Shown piece by piece: positions 34,231-41,716 of a stretch of DNA of 55,329 bases. Position numbers and translations under genes: made by a program. Source of the stretch: SIG701 sp045539595 (lineage in GTDB: Bacteria > Bacillota > Clostridia > Oscillospirales > CAG-272). The notes beneath the pieces were generated by a model. That model had not been told where the DNA came from, ran no database searches, and saw only the letters and a program-made list of their open reading frames with translations. Position 1 is the first letter of the stretch, and every line of letters begins with the position of its first letter. Location: assembly GCA_045539595.1 (NCBI GenBank), contig JAZQFQ010000045.1, positions 1 to 55,329 of the forward strand, in the 5' to 3' direction.

Positions 34231-35008
34231 TCACCTGTCCGCCTGATATTTTTTCAGCAGAATCGTAACCACCGTAGGTTTTGTAGTATTTATAATACCG
34301 TTTGTAGCGGTACTTGCTGTAGTATCCCTTGCCTGCCTTCGTTCCGTTCATAACACAGCCGAGGACATTGACATTGGAAAGTTTCAGCTGCCGTATGCAG
34401 TTTTCCAGTTCTTTCTTCTCGCAGTATTCCTCGCGGATAACCAGGATCATGCCGGTGATGTACTTGGAAATGGCCAGAGCATCCGACACGATATTGACCG
34501 GCGGCAGGTCCACAATGATGTAATCAAAGTGGGCAGACAATCCTTTCAGCGCCGCCTCCATACGTTTGGAGCCGAGCAATTCGGAAGGATTGGGCGGCAG
34601 GGATCCTGCCGGCATAATGTACCAGTTGGGCAGCTGCTGGGAGCGGAGCCCAGCAAGATCAATGGTGGATTCCCCGCGCAGCAGATCGGCCAGGCCGGGG
34701 GAAGAATCGATCTGCATTTTCTTTGCCACAGAGGGAATTCGGAGATCCCCGTCGATCAGGATAACTCTTTTTCCGCTTTCCGCCAACACATAGGAAAGAT
34801 TGACAGCCGTGGTGCTTTTTCCCTCGCCTCGCATGGAACTGGTTACACCGATGATCTTGCACCCTTCGGTTTCGGTCATGGTGAACAGCAGGTTGGTACG
34901 AAGGAGTTTATACTGCTCGGTGGCGGTAAACTTCAGATTTTTATGCAGGGTTTTCTGATTGTCCGTAACGGAGAAGAAATCGTTTTTCTTTTTCACTCTG
35001 TCAGCCAT
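34223..35008 (-). CDS. cpsD: CpsD/CapB family tyrosine kinase (BY-kinase)
   Basis: A 261-aa cytoplasmic autokinase that works with the membrane adaptor CpsC to control chain length. It has Walker A (SSMRGEGKST, residues 57-66), Walker A' (VILIDGDLRIP, 82-92), Walker B (IIVDLPPV, 164-171) and a Tyr-rich C-terminal cluster at residues 229-248 (about 10 Tyr in 20 residues), the expected autophosphorylation tail. I chose ATG 35008 because GGGAGGAGAG lies upstream and it overlaps the cpsC stop by 8 bp; the frame to 35110 lies inside cpsC. Confidence 0.94.
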   Translation of the reverse strand: MADRVKKKNDFFSVTDNQKTLHKNLKFTATEQYKLLRTNLLFTMTETEGCKIIGVTSSMRGEGKSTTAVNLSYVLAESGKRVILIDGDLRIPSVAKKMQIDSSPGLADLLRGESTIDLAGLRSQQLPNWYIMPAGSLPPNPSELLGSKRMEAALKGLSAHFDYIIVDLPPVNIVSDALAISKYITGMILVIREEYCEKKELENCIRQLKLSNVNVLGCVMNGTKAGKGYYSKYRYKRYYKYYKTYGGYDSAEKISGGQVND

Positions 35009-35777
35009 TGGTCTCTCCTCCCTTATCGGATCCGTATTTGTAGTAATATCCGTACTTCTTTTCTCCTGCATCCAGCAGATCCGGAACCTTCGCAAGAATC
35101 GGATAATCATACATCTTGATCACATATTCCTCGTCGTGGACGGTATTGTCCATAAGGACGGTTACGATCAGCACAGCAACCGACAGAAGAGCGCCTACGA
35201 AGAAGCCGACTACCGTATACATGGTAATGCTGGGGGCCACCTTTTCCGGATCGGCAATGGCGGAATCCACCACCTCCATGGAGGCACCCTCCACGATTTC
35301 CGCAATGCGCTGGGGCAGGACCTTGGCAATACCGTTGGCGATCTTTTCCGCCTCATAGGGATCCTCGCAGGTAACGGTTACCTGCATAACCTCCGTTTCA
35401 TTCACGGGGCCGGATTCGATCATGTCGTACACATCTTCCCATGTGTAATCCACGCCGGTTTCATCGATCAGCCGCTCCAGAGTGGTGCGGTTTTTCAAAA
35501 GAACCGTATAGGTTTTCGCCAGGCTCTGGGCTGCGGTCAACTCGGAGGAGCTGATACTGAAGCCCAAGTCGCCCACCGTGAAGGAGCTGTTGTTAACATA
35601 CAGCATAACGGAGGAAGAATAGGTGGGTGTAATCAGAAACGCAGAAACCGAGAATCCGATCACAGCCATCACAATGCTGGCGATGATCACAAACCAGATC
35701 TTCTCCCATACAACCTTAGCTATGTACGCTAAGTCCACGACAAAATAATCTTTTGTGTTCTTTTCTATTTTATCCAT
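35001..35777 (-). CDS. cpsC: Wzz/CpsC-type chain-length determinant and kinase activator
   Basis: A 258-aa protein with two membrane helices (about residues 26-50 and 187-210) flanking an extracytoplasmic domain, the Wzz layout. It has the Pro-containing ATPTYSSSVMLYV-like segment after TM1 (here ITPTYSSSV) and a short Tyr/Lys-rich cytoplasmic tail (KKYGYYYKYG). It activates CpsD and sets polymer length. First gene of the locus, with AAGGGAG upstream of ATG. Confidence 0.92.
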   Translation of the reverse strand: MDKIEKNTKDYFVVDLAYIAKVVWEKIWFVIIASIVMAVIGFSVSAFLITPTYSSSVMLYVNNSSFTVGDLGFSISSSELTAAQSLAKTYTVLLKNRTTLERLIDETGVDYTWEDVYDMIESGPVNETEVMQVTVTCEDPYEAEKIANGIAKVLPQRIAEIVEGASMEVVDSAIADPEKVAPSITMYTVVGFFVGALLSVAVLIVTVLMDNTVHDEEYVIKMYDYPILAKVPDLLDAGEKKYGYYYKYGSDKGGETNG

Positions 35778-36011
35778 TCATATCTCCCTTCAAAATCCCG
35801 CGCCTATGCAAAACAGGATCGGCTCGGCCGGGGCGGGACCCTCATTCTATTGGCATGGTAACCGCAGACACAACGGACTGATACTACACTCATGATGTCA
35901 AAACCATCCGTTTTGTCTCACGCGTCGGATGTGCTGTGCCGAAGAAAAAAGCCGCACACCGCACATGGGAATCATCAATCTACTATGCCAAGAAAATACT
36001 ATACCTGAGTA

Positions 36012-36040
36012 ATTGTACCATAAAAAGTCGTCAAATGCAA
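36012..36040 (-). promoter_or_regulatory. Weak extended -10 promoter candidate inside the leader
   Basis: Minus-strand TGGTACAAT (extended -10; TACAAT at 36012-36017) has a poor -35 (TTGCAT) 17 nt upstream. It lies directly downstream of the tandem repeats, so it could be a regulated second promoter. Weak evidence. Confidence 0.3.
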
Positions 36041-36063
36041 TATTTATCGCAATATTTTATCGC
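36039..36063 (-). repeat. Tandem 12/13-bp direct repeat
   Basis: Two adjacent copies of GCGATAAA(A)TATT on the minus strand (36051-36063 and 36039-36050). They sit between the strong distal promoter and the cpsC gene, next to the weak promoter candidate. Spacing close to one helical turn per copy is compatible with a protein-binding site. Confidence 0.5.
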
Positions 36064-36236
36064 CAAATTTGCCCGTATTTACTGGGAAAAATTCACTTTT
36101 ACTCGCATCAGATAGCGACAAATGTATGTCATCGGTGTTTAGAAACGGATTTGATAAACAACCGTAAACTTCAGCACACCGTTCGTTTATTTTGGATCCG
36201 TTTCCTTATTGCGGGCAGAAGGCAACCATTCAATTT

Positions 36237-36265
36237 AGTATACCTTACACCGTGATTTTTGTCAA
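36237..36265 (-). promoter_or_regulatory. Sigma-A-type promoter for the polysaccharide locus
   Basis: Minus-strand TTGACA (36260-36265), 17-bp spacer, TATACT (36237-36242): a consensus -35 and a near-consensus -10. It is the only strong promoter I see upstream of cpsC, and it faces the locus. Confidence 0.7.
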
Positions 36266-36369
36266 CCGTTTACAGTTGTCACCGATCACATTCCACTTTG
36301 TACACAAAAAAGTGTTACCCCACCCCCATGTTTTGTGCATATTGCACATATTTATTCATTTTTCGACGA

Positions 36370-36403
36370 AGAATGCCCGGCGCACGTCATCGCCGGACAT
36401 TCT
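36370..36403 (-). terminator. Hairpin after rarA
   Basis: A 13-bp stem with one G-T pair (36370-36382 with 36391-36403) and an 8-nt loop, directly past the rarA stop at 36407. The U-tract on the minus strand is poor, while the plus strand has a T-rich tail (36404-36419). It is probably a rarA terminator that also insulates the polysaccharide promoter. Confidence 0.55.
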
Positions 36404-36406
36404 TGA

Positions 36407-37681
36407 TTATTTCTTTTTTCCGCCTTCCCGTTTGGCCTTCTCCCAATAGGCGGCCGCCGCCGCCTCGGTTTTGTTATCACCGAATTCGTAATACTTTTCA
36501 CCGGCCACATCGTCGGGCAGATACTGCTGGGGAACGTAGTCGTAGGTATAATCGTGGGGGTACACATATCCTTTGAACTGGGGCGAGCGCAGATGGGTGG
36601 GAATCACCAGCCCTTTCCCCGCCCGGATATCTTCGGCGGCACGATCCAGTGCCGCATAGGCCGTATTGGATTTCGGCGCCGTAGCCAGCATAACCGCCGC
36701 ATTGGCCAGGGGAATCCGTGCCTCCGGCAATCCCAGTTCCTTGGCGCTTTCCACGCAAGCGCGAGTAATCACCGCCGCCATGGGATAGGCCGCGCCGATA
36801 TCCTCGCTGGCGATCACCATGAGCCGCCGGCAGGGAGAGATCAGATCGCCGCCCTCCAGAAGCCGGGCCAGATAGAACACCGCCGCAGACGGATCGGATC
36901 CGCGAATGGATTTCTGCAGGCAGGAGAGCAGATCGTAATGCACGTCCCCGTCCCCGTCGAAATTCCCGGCGGAGATGGACGGCACAAACTGCCCGGCGAT
37001 CTCCCGCGTCAGCACCGCTTCGCTCTCATCTCCCGCCGCCACATAGGCGACAGCCTGCTCCAGCATGGTCACCGCACGACGCACATCCCCTCCCGAAACG
37101 GATGCGATATAGGAAAGAGCCGCGTCCTCACAGGACACGGGATGGGATGCCTCCTCGGAGAGCATCTGCGCCGCACGGCGCAATCGGGGCATCATATCTG
37201 CCGCCGTCACCGGCTTGAATTCAAAGACGGAACAGCGGGAGAGCAGGGCGTCGTACACATAATAATAGGGATTTTCCGTGGTGGCGGCAATCAGCGTGAT
37301 CCGCCCGTCCTCCACGTATTCCAAAAGAGACTGCTGCTGCTTGCGGTTGAAGTACTGGATCTCATCCAAATAGAGAAGGATGCCGCCCGCGCCAAGCAGG
37401 CCCTCCGTTTCCGCCGCCACGGTGCGCACGTCGGAAAGGGACGCAGTGGTAGCATTCAGATGGCGCAGGGTCATGCCGGACGACGCGGCGATGATGGACG
37501 CCGCCGTGGTCTTGCCCGTACCCGGCGGGCCGAAAAAAATCATGCTGGGAATACGTCCCGAGGACGCCAATCGGCGCAGAACGCCCCGCTCGCCCACCAG
37601 ATGCTTCTGGCCCGACATATCATCAAAGGATGTGGGGCGCAGGCGGTCTGCGGCGGGGGCTGTACGGATGAAATCTGACAT
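36407..37681 (-). CDS. rarA: Replication-associated recombination protein A (RarA/MgsA AAA ATPase)
   Basis: A 424-aa AAA+ ATPase acting at stalled replication forks, similar to clamp-loader subunits. N-terminal RPTSFDDMSGQKHLVG, Walker A FFGPPGTGKTTAA near residue 48, Walker B LLYLDEIQYFNR near 98, sensor ATTENPY, and arginine finger LLSRC. The C-terminal tetramerisation domain shows SEDIGAAYPMA and the conserved HLRSPQFKGYVYPHDY region. I chose ATG 37681 because CGGAGTG lies upstream. Typical length. Confidence 0.95.
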   Translation of the reverse strand: MSDFIRTAPAADRLRPTSFDDMSGQKHLVGERGVLRRLASSGRIPSMIFFGPPGTGKTTAASIIAASSGMTLRHLNATTASLSDVRTVAAETEGLLGAGGILLYLDEIQYFNRKQQQSLLEYVEDGRITLIAATTENPYYYVYDALLSRCSVFEFKPVTAADMMPRLRRAAQMLSEEASHPVSCEDAALSYIASVSGGDVRRAVTMLEQAVAYVAAGDESEAVLTREIAGQFVPSISAGNFDGDGDVHYDLLSCLQKSIRGSDPSAAVFYLARLLEGGDLISPCRRLMVIASEDIGAAYPMAAVITRACVESAKELGLPEARIPLANAAVMLATAPKSNTAYAALDRAAEDIRAGKGLVIPTHLRSPQFKGYVYPHDYTYDYVPQQYLPDDVAGEKYYEFGDNKTEAAAAAYWEKAKREGGKKK

Positions 37682-37710
37682 AATTATCACTCCGAAGATT
37701 TGATACATAC

Positions 37711-37739
37711 ATTATATCGAAAAAATCGGGAAATTGCAA
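37711..37739 (-). promoter_or_regulatory. rarA promoter
   Basis: Minus-strand TTGCAA (37734-37739), 17-bp spacer, TATAAT (37711-37716). The predicted start site lies about 25 nt before the rarA ATG. Confidence 0.7.
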
Positions 37740-37789
37740 CACATCTTCCCCATTCCGTTCTCATATACTGTCCTCAGGGGGAAATGCAC

Positions 37790-38185
37790 ATGACAGAAAA
37801 ACGAATCACCGAAACCTTTGCGCACGGGCGGGTTTCCTATCCCCGGTTTGAAGCAGATGCGGAAAACAAAACGGCCGCCACGATGAACGAATTTTATCGC
37901 GCATTGCGGGATGCGGCGGCGGCTTATATGGAGGAAATTGCCCACAGCCCGGACGGCACATCCCGCACATACACAGCGGATTACATCCTGCGACAGGATG
38001 AGAATACCGTCACGGTGGAATATACTCTGCGGCTCCGCCGCCGCGGGCGGATCGAGGCACAGAAAATCCTGGTCCACACATGGAAAAACGGATATCTGCT
38101 CCCGCCGGGGAAAAAGAAACATCGCCCGCCCCGGCAAAAACGGAAAACACGCTTGAAGCCGGCGGCGAAAGACGATATAATATAG
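37790..38185 (+). CDS. Conserved-looking hypothetical protein with basic tail
   Basis: A 131-aa soluble protein without signal peptide. The first ~100 residues alternate helix and strand (ISYPRFE-like VSYPRFEADAEN, then MNEFYRALRDAAAAYMEEI, then YTADYILRQDENTVTVEYTLRLRRRG). This is faintly reminiscent of the DUF3298/DUF4163 fold, but not enough to name. The last ~30 residues are rich in Lys/Arg/Pro. I chose ATG 37790 with AGGGGG 8 nt upstream; ATG 37784 is too close to it. It lies 25 bp before the radical SAM gene, in the same direction. Confidence 0.7.
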   Translation: MTEKRITETFAHGRVSYPRFEADAENKTAATMNEFYRALRDAAAAYMEEIAHSPDGTSRTYTADYILRQDENTVTVEYTLRLRRRGRIEAQKILVHTWKNGYLLPPGKKKHRPPRQKRKTRLKPAAKDDII

Positions 38186-38210
38186 ATATCACGAAAAAGG
38201 AAGTTTCAAC

Positions 38211-39785
38211 ATGAAAGTCGCACTGGTCGCCTGCAACGCATCCTATGTACATACGAATCTGGCCGTTCGCTGTATCGCCCGCGCCCTCACCCGGCGGGGG
38301 CACGAGGCGGTGATCGTCGAGCGTTCCCTGAAGGACCGGCGGAGAGAATTTCTCACGGCACTGTACGAGGCGGATGCGGATGTGTACGGCTTCTCTGTGT
38401 ACATCTGGAACCGGGAGACGATCCTGTCCCTGGCTGCGGATCTGCATCAGATCCGCCCGGATGCGAAGATCGTCTTCGGCGGGCCGGAGATCTCCTACGA
38501 GGATCCCTCCTTTTTCGAGCGGCACCCCTTCGTGGACAACATCATCGCCGGGGAGGGCGAGGACGCCTTCGGCGAGTATTGCGACAATCCGCCCCCGCGG
38601 CACACGATCCTGTGCGGCACGCCCTACGCCGGCTTTGCCGAGGCGGGGATTCTCTATGATCTGTACCCGCCCCACACCAAAACCGGTGGGATTCTGTATT
38701 ACGAATCCTCACGAGGATGCCCCTTCCGCTGCTCGTACTGCCTGTCCTCCGCCACCCGCGGGGTGCGAGCCAAATCCGCGGAGCAGACCATCGCGGAGCT
38801 GGCCCAATTTGAATCCATGGACGGCGTGGCCGTCATCAAGTTTGTGGATCGGACCTTCAATTTCGACCGCCGGCGGGCGGATGCCATCTGGCGGGCTTTA
38901 GCCGGGGACACTTTCCGTAAGACGTACCATTTTGAGGTGTGCGCCGATCTTCTGGATGAGGAAAATTTCCGCACGCTGGCGGCCATGCCGAAGGGCAGAA
39001 TCCAACTGGAATGCGGCGTGCAGTCCACAAATCCGGACACACTTCGGGCCATCGACCGGCACGCCGATCCCCGGGCGATCCTGGCCGCGCTGGACCGGAT
39101 CCGCCGGGTAGGCAACATCCACATCCACGCGGATCTGATTGCGGGACTGCCCCACGAGGGCCTTGCGCGGTTTGCCCGATCCTTTGATGAAACCTTTCCC
39201 GTTTGCGACCTGCTGCAGCTGGGCTTTCTGAAGCTGCTGCCCGGAACAAGCCTGCGGAAGCAGTGCGCCGGGATGGGTTATCGATACTCCCCCGCCCCGC
39301 CTTATGAGGTGCTGATCAGCGACTGCCTTTCCTATGAGGATCTCTGCCGCCTGCACCGCATCGATGAGGTATTGGACCGATTCGCCGGCGGCGGCAATTT
39401 CCCCCGCGCGCTCACTTTCCTTCTGGCGCGGGAAGATTCTCCCTTTGCTTTTTTTGCCGCACTGGCGGATGCCATCCCCGCCGTGCGGGCTTTGTCCCAG
39501 CGGGATGCTTTCTCCGCCTTCCGCCGATTCGCCCATGGGCGGGTAGCCGCCGAGGATGCGAGCGCGCTGGATGATTGCCTGATTCTGGACTGGCTGACTC
39601 ATGAGGCGGGCTCCCTGCCGGACAAGCTGGATCCGCCCCGCGATCCCCGGGAGGGACAACTCCGCCGGGAATACTGTGCCGCCCACCGGGAGGCCCATCC
39701 GTCCACCGTACAGGTGATCTGTCTGTCCGACGGAACACCGATTCTCATCGATCGGCAGAATCACCGCACCGAAATACAACTGTAA
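38211..39785 (+). CDS. B12-binding-domain radical SAM protein (DUF4080 type)
   Basis: A 524-aa protein. The N-terminal cobalamin-binding-like Rossmann domain covers residues ~1-140 (MKVALVACNASYVHTNLAVR, ADVYGFSVYIWN, IVFGGPEIS, NIIAGEGEDAF). The radical SAM core has CPFRCSYC (CxxxCxxC) near residue 172, KFVDRTFN and QLECGVQSTNPDTLRAIDR. The C-terminal ~130 residues match the DUF4080-type tail. Substrate unknown. The first of three close + strand genes (10-bp gap to mutY). Confidence 0.9.
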   Translation: MKVALVACNASYVHTNLAVRCIARALTRRGHEAVIVERSLKDRRREFLTALYEADADVYGFSVYIWNRETILSLAADLHQIRPDAKIVFGGPEISYEDPSFFERHPFVDNIIAGEGEDAFGEYCDNPPPRHTILCGTPYAGFAEAGILYDLYPPHTKTGGILYYESSRGCPFRCSYCLSSATRGVRAKSAEQTIAELAQFESMDGVAVIKFVDRTFNFDRRRADAIWRALAGDTFRKTYHFEVCADLLDEENFRTLAAMPKGRIQLECGVQSTNPDTLRAIDRHADPRAILAALDRIRRVGNIHIHADLIAGLPHEGLARFARSFDETFPVCDLLQLGFLKLLPGTSLRKQCAGMGYRYSPAPPYEVLISDCLSYEDLCRLHRIDEVLDRFAGGGNFPRALTFLLAREDSPFAFFAALADAIPAVRALSQRDAFSAFRRFAHGRVAAEDASALDDCLILDWLTHEAGSLPDKLDPPRDPREGQLRREYCAAHREAHPSTVQVICLSDGTPILIDRQNHRTEIQL

Positions 39786-39795
39786 AGGATACCGT

Positions 39796-40854
39796 ATGCT
39801 GCATATTGCACCACCGCTTCTTGCGTGGTTTTACAAAAACCGCCGCACGCTTCCCTTCCGGGAGGATCCCACGCCGTATCACATCTGGGTCAGCGAAATC
39901 ATGCTCCAGCAGACCCGCATGACGGCCGTTCTCCCCTATTATGCCCGTTTTATGGAGGCTCTGCCCACCCCGGCCCATCTGGCGGCGTGCCCGCCGGACC
40001 GCTTGCATAAATTATGGGAGGGGCTGGGCTATTACAGCCGCGCGGACAATCTGCGCCGCGCCGCCATCCTGCTGACGGAAAAATACGGCGGCAATCTGCC
40101 CGCCACCTATGAGGAGCTGCTGGCCTTGCCCGGCATCGGAGAATATACTGCGGGCGCCATCGCATCCATCAGTTACGGGATTCCCGTCCCCGCCGTGGAC
40201 GGGAACGTAATGCGGGTATTCGCCCGTCTGTACAACGATCGGGCGGACATTCTGATGTCGGAAACGAAAAAACGATACACCGCCCGGGTGCGGGAGGAAT
40301 TGCCGGAGGATACCCCCGGCGACTTCAACCAGGCGCTGATGGAATTGGGAGCGCTGGTATGCGTTCCCGGCGAGCCACACTGCGCCGATTGCCCGCTTTC
40401 GGAACAATGCGCCGCTTATACGGCAGGAAGCGCCGCCCATCTCCCCGTACGGGGAGAGAAAAAGCCCCGCAGGGTGGAGAAGATCACTGTTCTCCTCACC
40501 CATTGCGAGGGAAAATGGCTGCTGATGCGCCGTCCGGAAAAGGGGCTTTTGTCCGGATTGTGGCAGCCGATGCTGTTCGAGGAAGAATTGTCCGAGGCGG
40601 AGGCCATCGCCCGTCTGCGCGGGATGTTCCCGCAAGCACTCATCCATGCGGAGCGTCCCCTGCCGCCAGCCAAGCATCTGTTCTCCCACATTGAGTGGCA
40701 GTTGAGCGGCTGGATTGTTCATCTGGATGGAAACGGCGATCTTCCCGCCCTGCCCGACGGATACGCCTGGGTGGCAGCCGGCGACATGGCGGATTTCGCT
40801 ATTCCCGGTGCGTTCAAGGCTTACAAACCGCTTTTGCTGGACGAGGGGACTTGA
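39796..40854 (+). CDS. mutY: A/G-specific adenine glycosylase
   Basis: A 352-aa base-excision repair enzyme that removes A opposite 8-oxoG. WVSEIMLQQTRMTAV carries the catalytic Glu near residue 34, helix-hairpin-helix LPGIGEYTAGAIAS near 112, and catalytic Asp in VDGNVMRV near 135. The 4Fe-4S cluster motif C-x6-C-x2-C-x5-C (CVPGEPHCADCPLSEQC) is complete. The C-terminal NUDIX-like 8-oxoG recognition domain is present (ITVLLTHCEGKWLLMRRPEKG and HLFSHIEW). Typical length. Confidence 0.96.
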   Translation: MLHIAPPLLAWFYKNRRTLPFREDPTPYHIWVSEIMLQQTRMTAVLPYYARFMEALPTPAHLAACPPDRLHKLWEGLGYYSRADNLRRAAILLTEKYGGNLPATYEELLALPGIGEYTAGAIASISYGIPVPAVDGNVMRVFARLYNDRADILMSETKKRYTARVREELPEDTPGDFNQALMELGALVCVPGEPHCADCPLSEQCAAYTAGSAAHLPVRGEKKPRRVEKITVLLTHCEGKWLLMRRPEKGLLSGLWQPMLFEEELSEAEAIARLRGMFPQALIHAERPLPPAKHLFSHIEWQLSGWIVHLDGNGDLPALPDGYAWVAAGDMADFAIPGAFKAYKPLLLDEGT

Positions 40855-40879
40855 AATCTTCACAAATTTGTGGTATCCT
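40851..40879 (+). promoter_or_regulatory. Promoter of the DtxR/MntR-like gene with internal palindrome
   Basis: TTGAAA (40851-40856), 17-bp spacer, TATCCT (40874-40879). The -35 overlaps the mutY stop codon. The spacer contains a perfect 12-bp palindrome, CACAAATTTGTG (40861-40872), well placed as an operator that would block RNA polymerase. Confidence 0.6.
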
Positions 40880-40909
40880 AAATACAACAGTTTGACAAGG
40901 AGGATGAAT

Positions 40910-41278
40910 ATGCACCTGCAGGAATCGGGCGAGATGTATCTTGAGACTATATTTGTGCTTTCCAAAGCGGGAAAACCGGTTCGCGCCGTGGACGTTGGGG
41001 AGCATATGGGATTCTCCAAGCCCAGCGTCAGCCGCGCCATCGGCCTGTTGAAAAAGGGCGGCTATGTGATCACGGATGGGGACGGATATCTGCTTCTGAC
41101 CGACGTGGGCATGGAAACCGCCAGCAAAACCTACGAGCGTCACACCCTGCTGACGGAATTGTTTGTCCGACTTGGCGTAGACAGCGAAACGGCCGCCGAG
41201 GATGCGTGCAAAATCGAGCACGACCTCAGCGACACCACGTTCCAGGCCGTCAAAAAGTACATGGAAAGCTTGAAATAA
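40910..41278 (+). CDS. DtxR/MntR-family metal-dependent transcriptional regulator
   Basis: A 122-aa DNA-binding protein. A winged-helix N-terminus (SGEMYLETIFVLSKAGKPVRAVDVGEHMGFSKPSVSRAI) is followed by the wing (GGYVITDGDGYLLLT). The metal/dimerisation helix region contains ERHTLLTELFVRLGV, EDACKIEHDLSD and FQAVKKYM, which keep the Glu/His pattern of the family. It is shorter than MntR (about 140 aa) and lacks the SH3-like domain of DtxR. I chose ATG 40910: AAGGAGG lies 6 nt upstream, whereas ATG 40904 abuts it. Probably senses Mn or Fe; targets unknown apart from a possible autoregulatory site at 40861-40872. Confidence 0.86.
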   Translation: MHLQESGEMYLETIFVLSKAGKPVRAVDVGEHMGFSKPSVSRAIGLLKKGGYVITDGDGYLLLTDVGMETASKTYERHTLLTELFVRLGVDSETAAEDACKIEHDLSDTTFQAVKKYMESLK

Positions 41279-41314
41279 ATAAAAGGACTATCGCGTGATG
41301 CTCGCTAGATAGTA

Positions 41315-41347
41315 AAAGCCGATATGGAAAAAATCCATATCGGCTTT
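41315..41347. terminator. Bidirectional terminator
   Basis: A perfect 14-bp stem (41315-41328 with 41334-41347) with an A5 loop, between convergent genes (the DtxR/MntR-like regulator and the XRE protein). A second, shorter inverted repeat (ACTATC with GATAGT, about 41287-41313) lies next to it. Confidence 0.8.
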
Positions 41348-41389
41348 CTATAATTTTGGAGAACCTCTATCTCAAGACAAAAATGCGGG

Positions 41390-41695
41390 TTATTGTTTCA
41401 ATTTCTTTATGAATCTACGCGCTCTTATTCCTGCATCAACATAATCAATAATTCGCAAATTAGTGTTTTCGTCAGAATCGTCAGATTCATCTTGATCTAT
41501 TATTTCTCTAAGTCGGTCTTCATCCATCTCAAAAGCATTTGCCATCTCTTCGATTTCACCAGATGAGGGGCAGGTTATAAACCATCCCTCCTCCCAACTC
41601 TGCACTTCTGCTGCCGTAACATACAATCTATCAGCCAATTCTTTTCTAGAATATCCATGCTTTTCCCTTAACTCTTTAATTTTATCTCCACGCAT
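41390..41695 (-). CDS. XRE-family helix-turn-helix protein
   Basis: A 101-aa protein with an N-terminal HTH_XRE/Cro-type domain (IKELREKHGYSRKELADRLYVTAAEVQSWEEG, residues ~5-36), an acidic middle (DQDESDDSDEN) and a basic C-terminus (RARRFIKKLKQ). I chose ATG 41695 with AAGGA upstream. The gene lies 21 bp downstream of recG in the same direction, but its base composition is clearly more AT-rich than recG and mutY, which hints at separate origin. Target unknown. Confidence 0.82.
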   Translation of the reverse strand: MRGDKIKELREKHGYSRKELADRLYVTAAEVQSWEEGWFITCPSSGEIEEMANAFEMDEDRLREIIDQDESDDSDENTNLRIIDYVDAGIRARRFIKKLKQ

Positions 41696-41716
41696 AATTA
41701 TTCCTTCCATTACAGT

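Larger units (their letters stand above)
35778..36236 (-). promoter_or_regulatory. Long 5' leader of the polysaccharide operon
   Basis: About 450 nt separate the predicted start site (near 36229) from the cpsC ATG. I see no convincing gene on either strand here. It contains tandem direct repeats (36039-36063), a second weak promoter candidate (36012-36040), and an imperfect hairpin around 35930-35975 with a T6 run inside its loop (minus strand). Such a length suggests leader-based control, such as an attenuator or antiterminator, but I recognise no known riboswitch. Confidence 0.45.

Noticed and set aside
36013..36255. 80-codon frame on the plus strand in the leader region
   Set aside because: No ribosome-binding site or family resemblance, and it overlaps the minus-strand promoter and repeats.
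39012..41040. Long minus-strand frames opposite mutY and the radical SAM gene (e.g. 38898-39779, 40012-41040)
   Set aside because: Shadows in GC-rich DNA; the plus strand has complete catalytic motifs.
41279..41350. Insertion-sequence end or attachment site suggested by paired inverted repeats
   Set aside because: The repeats are better explained as terminators between convergent genes; no transposase or target-site duplication is visible.
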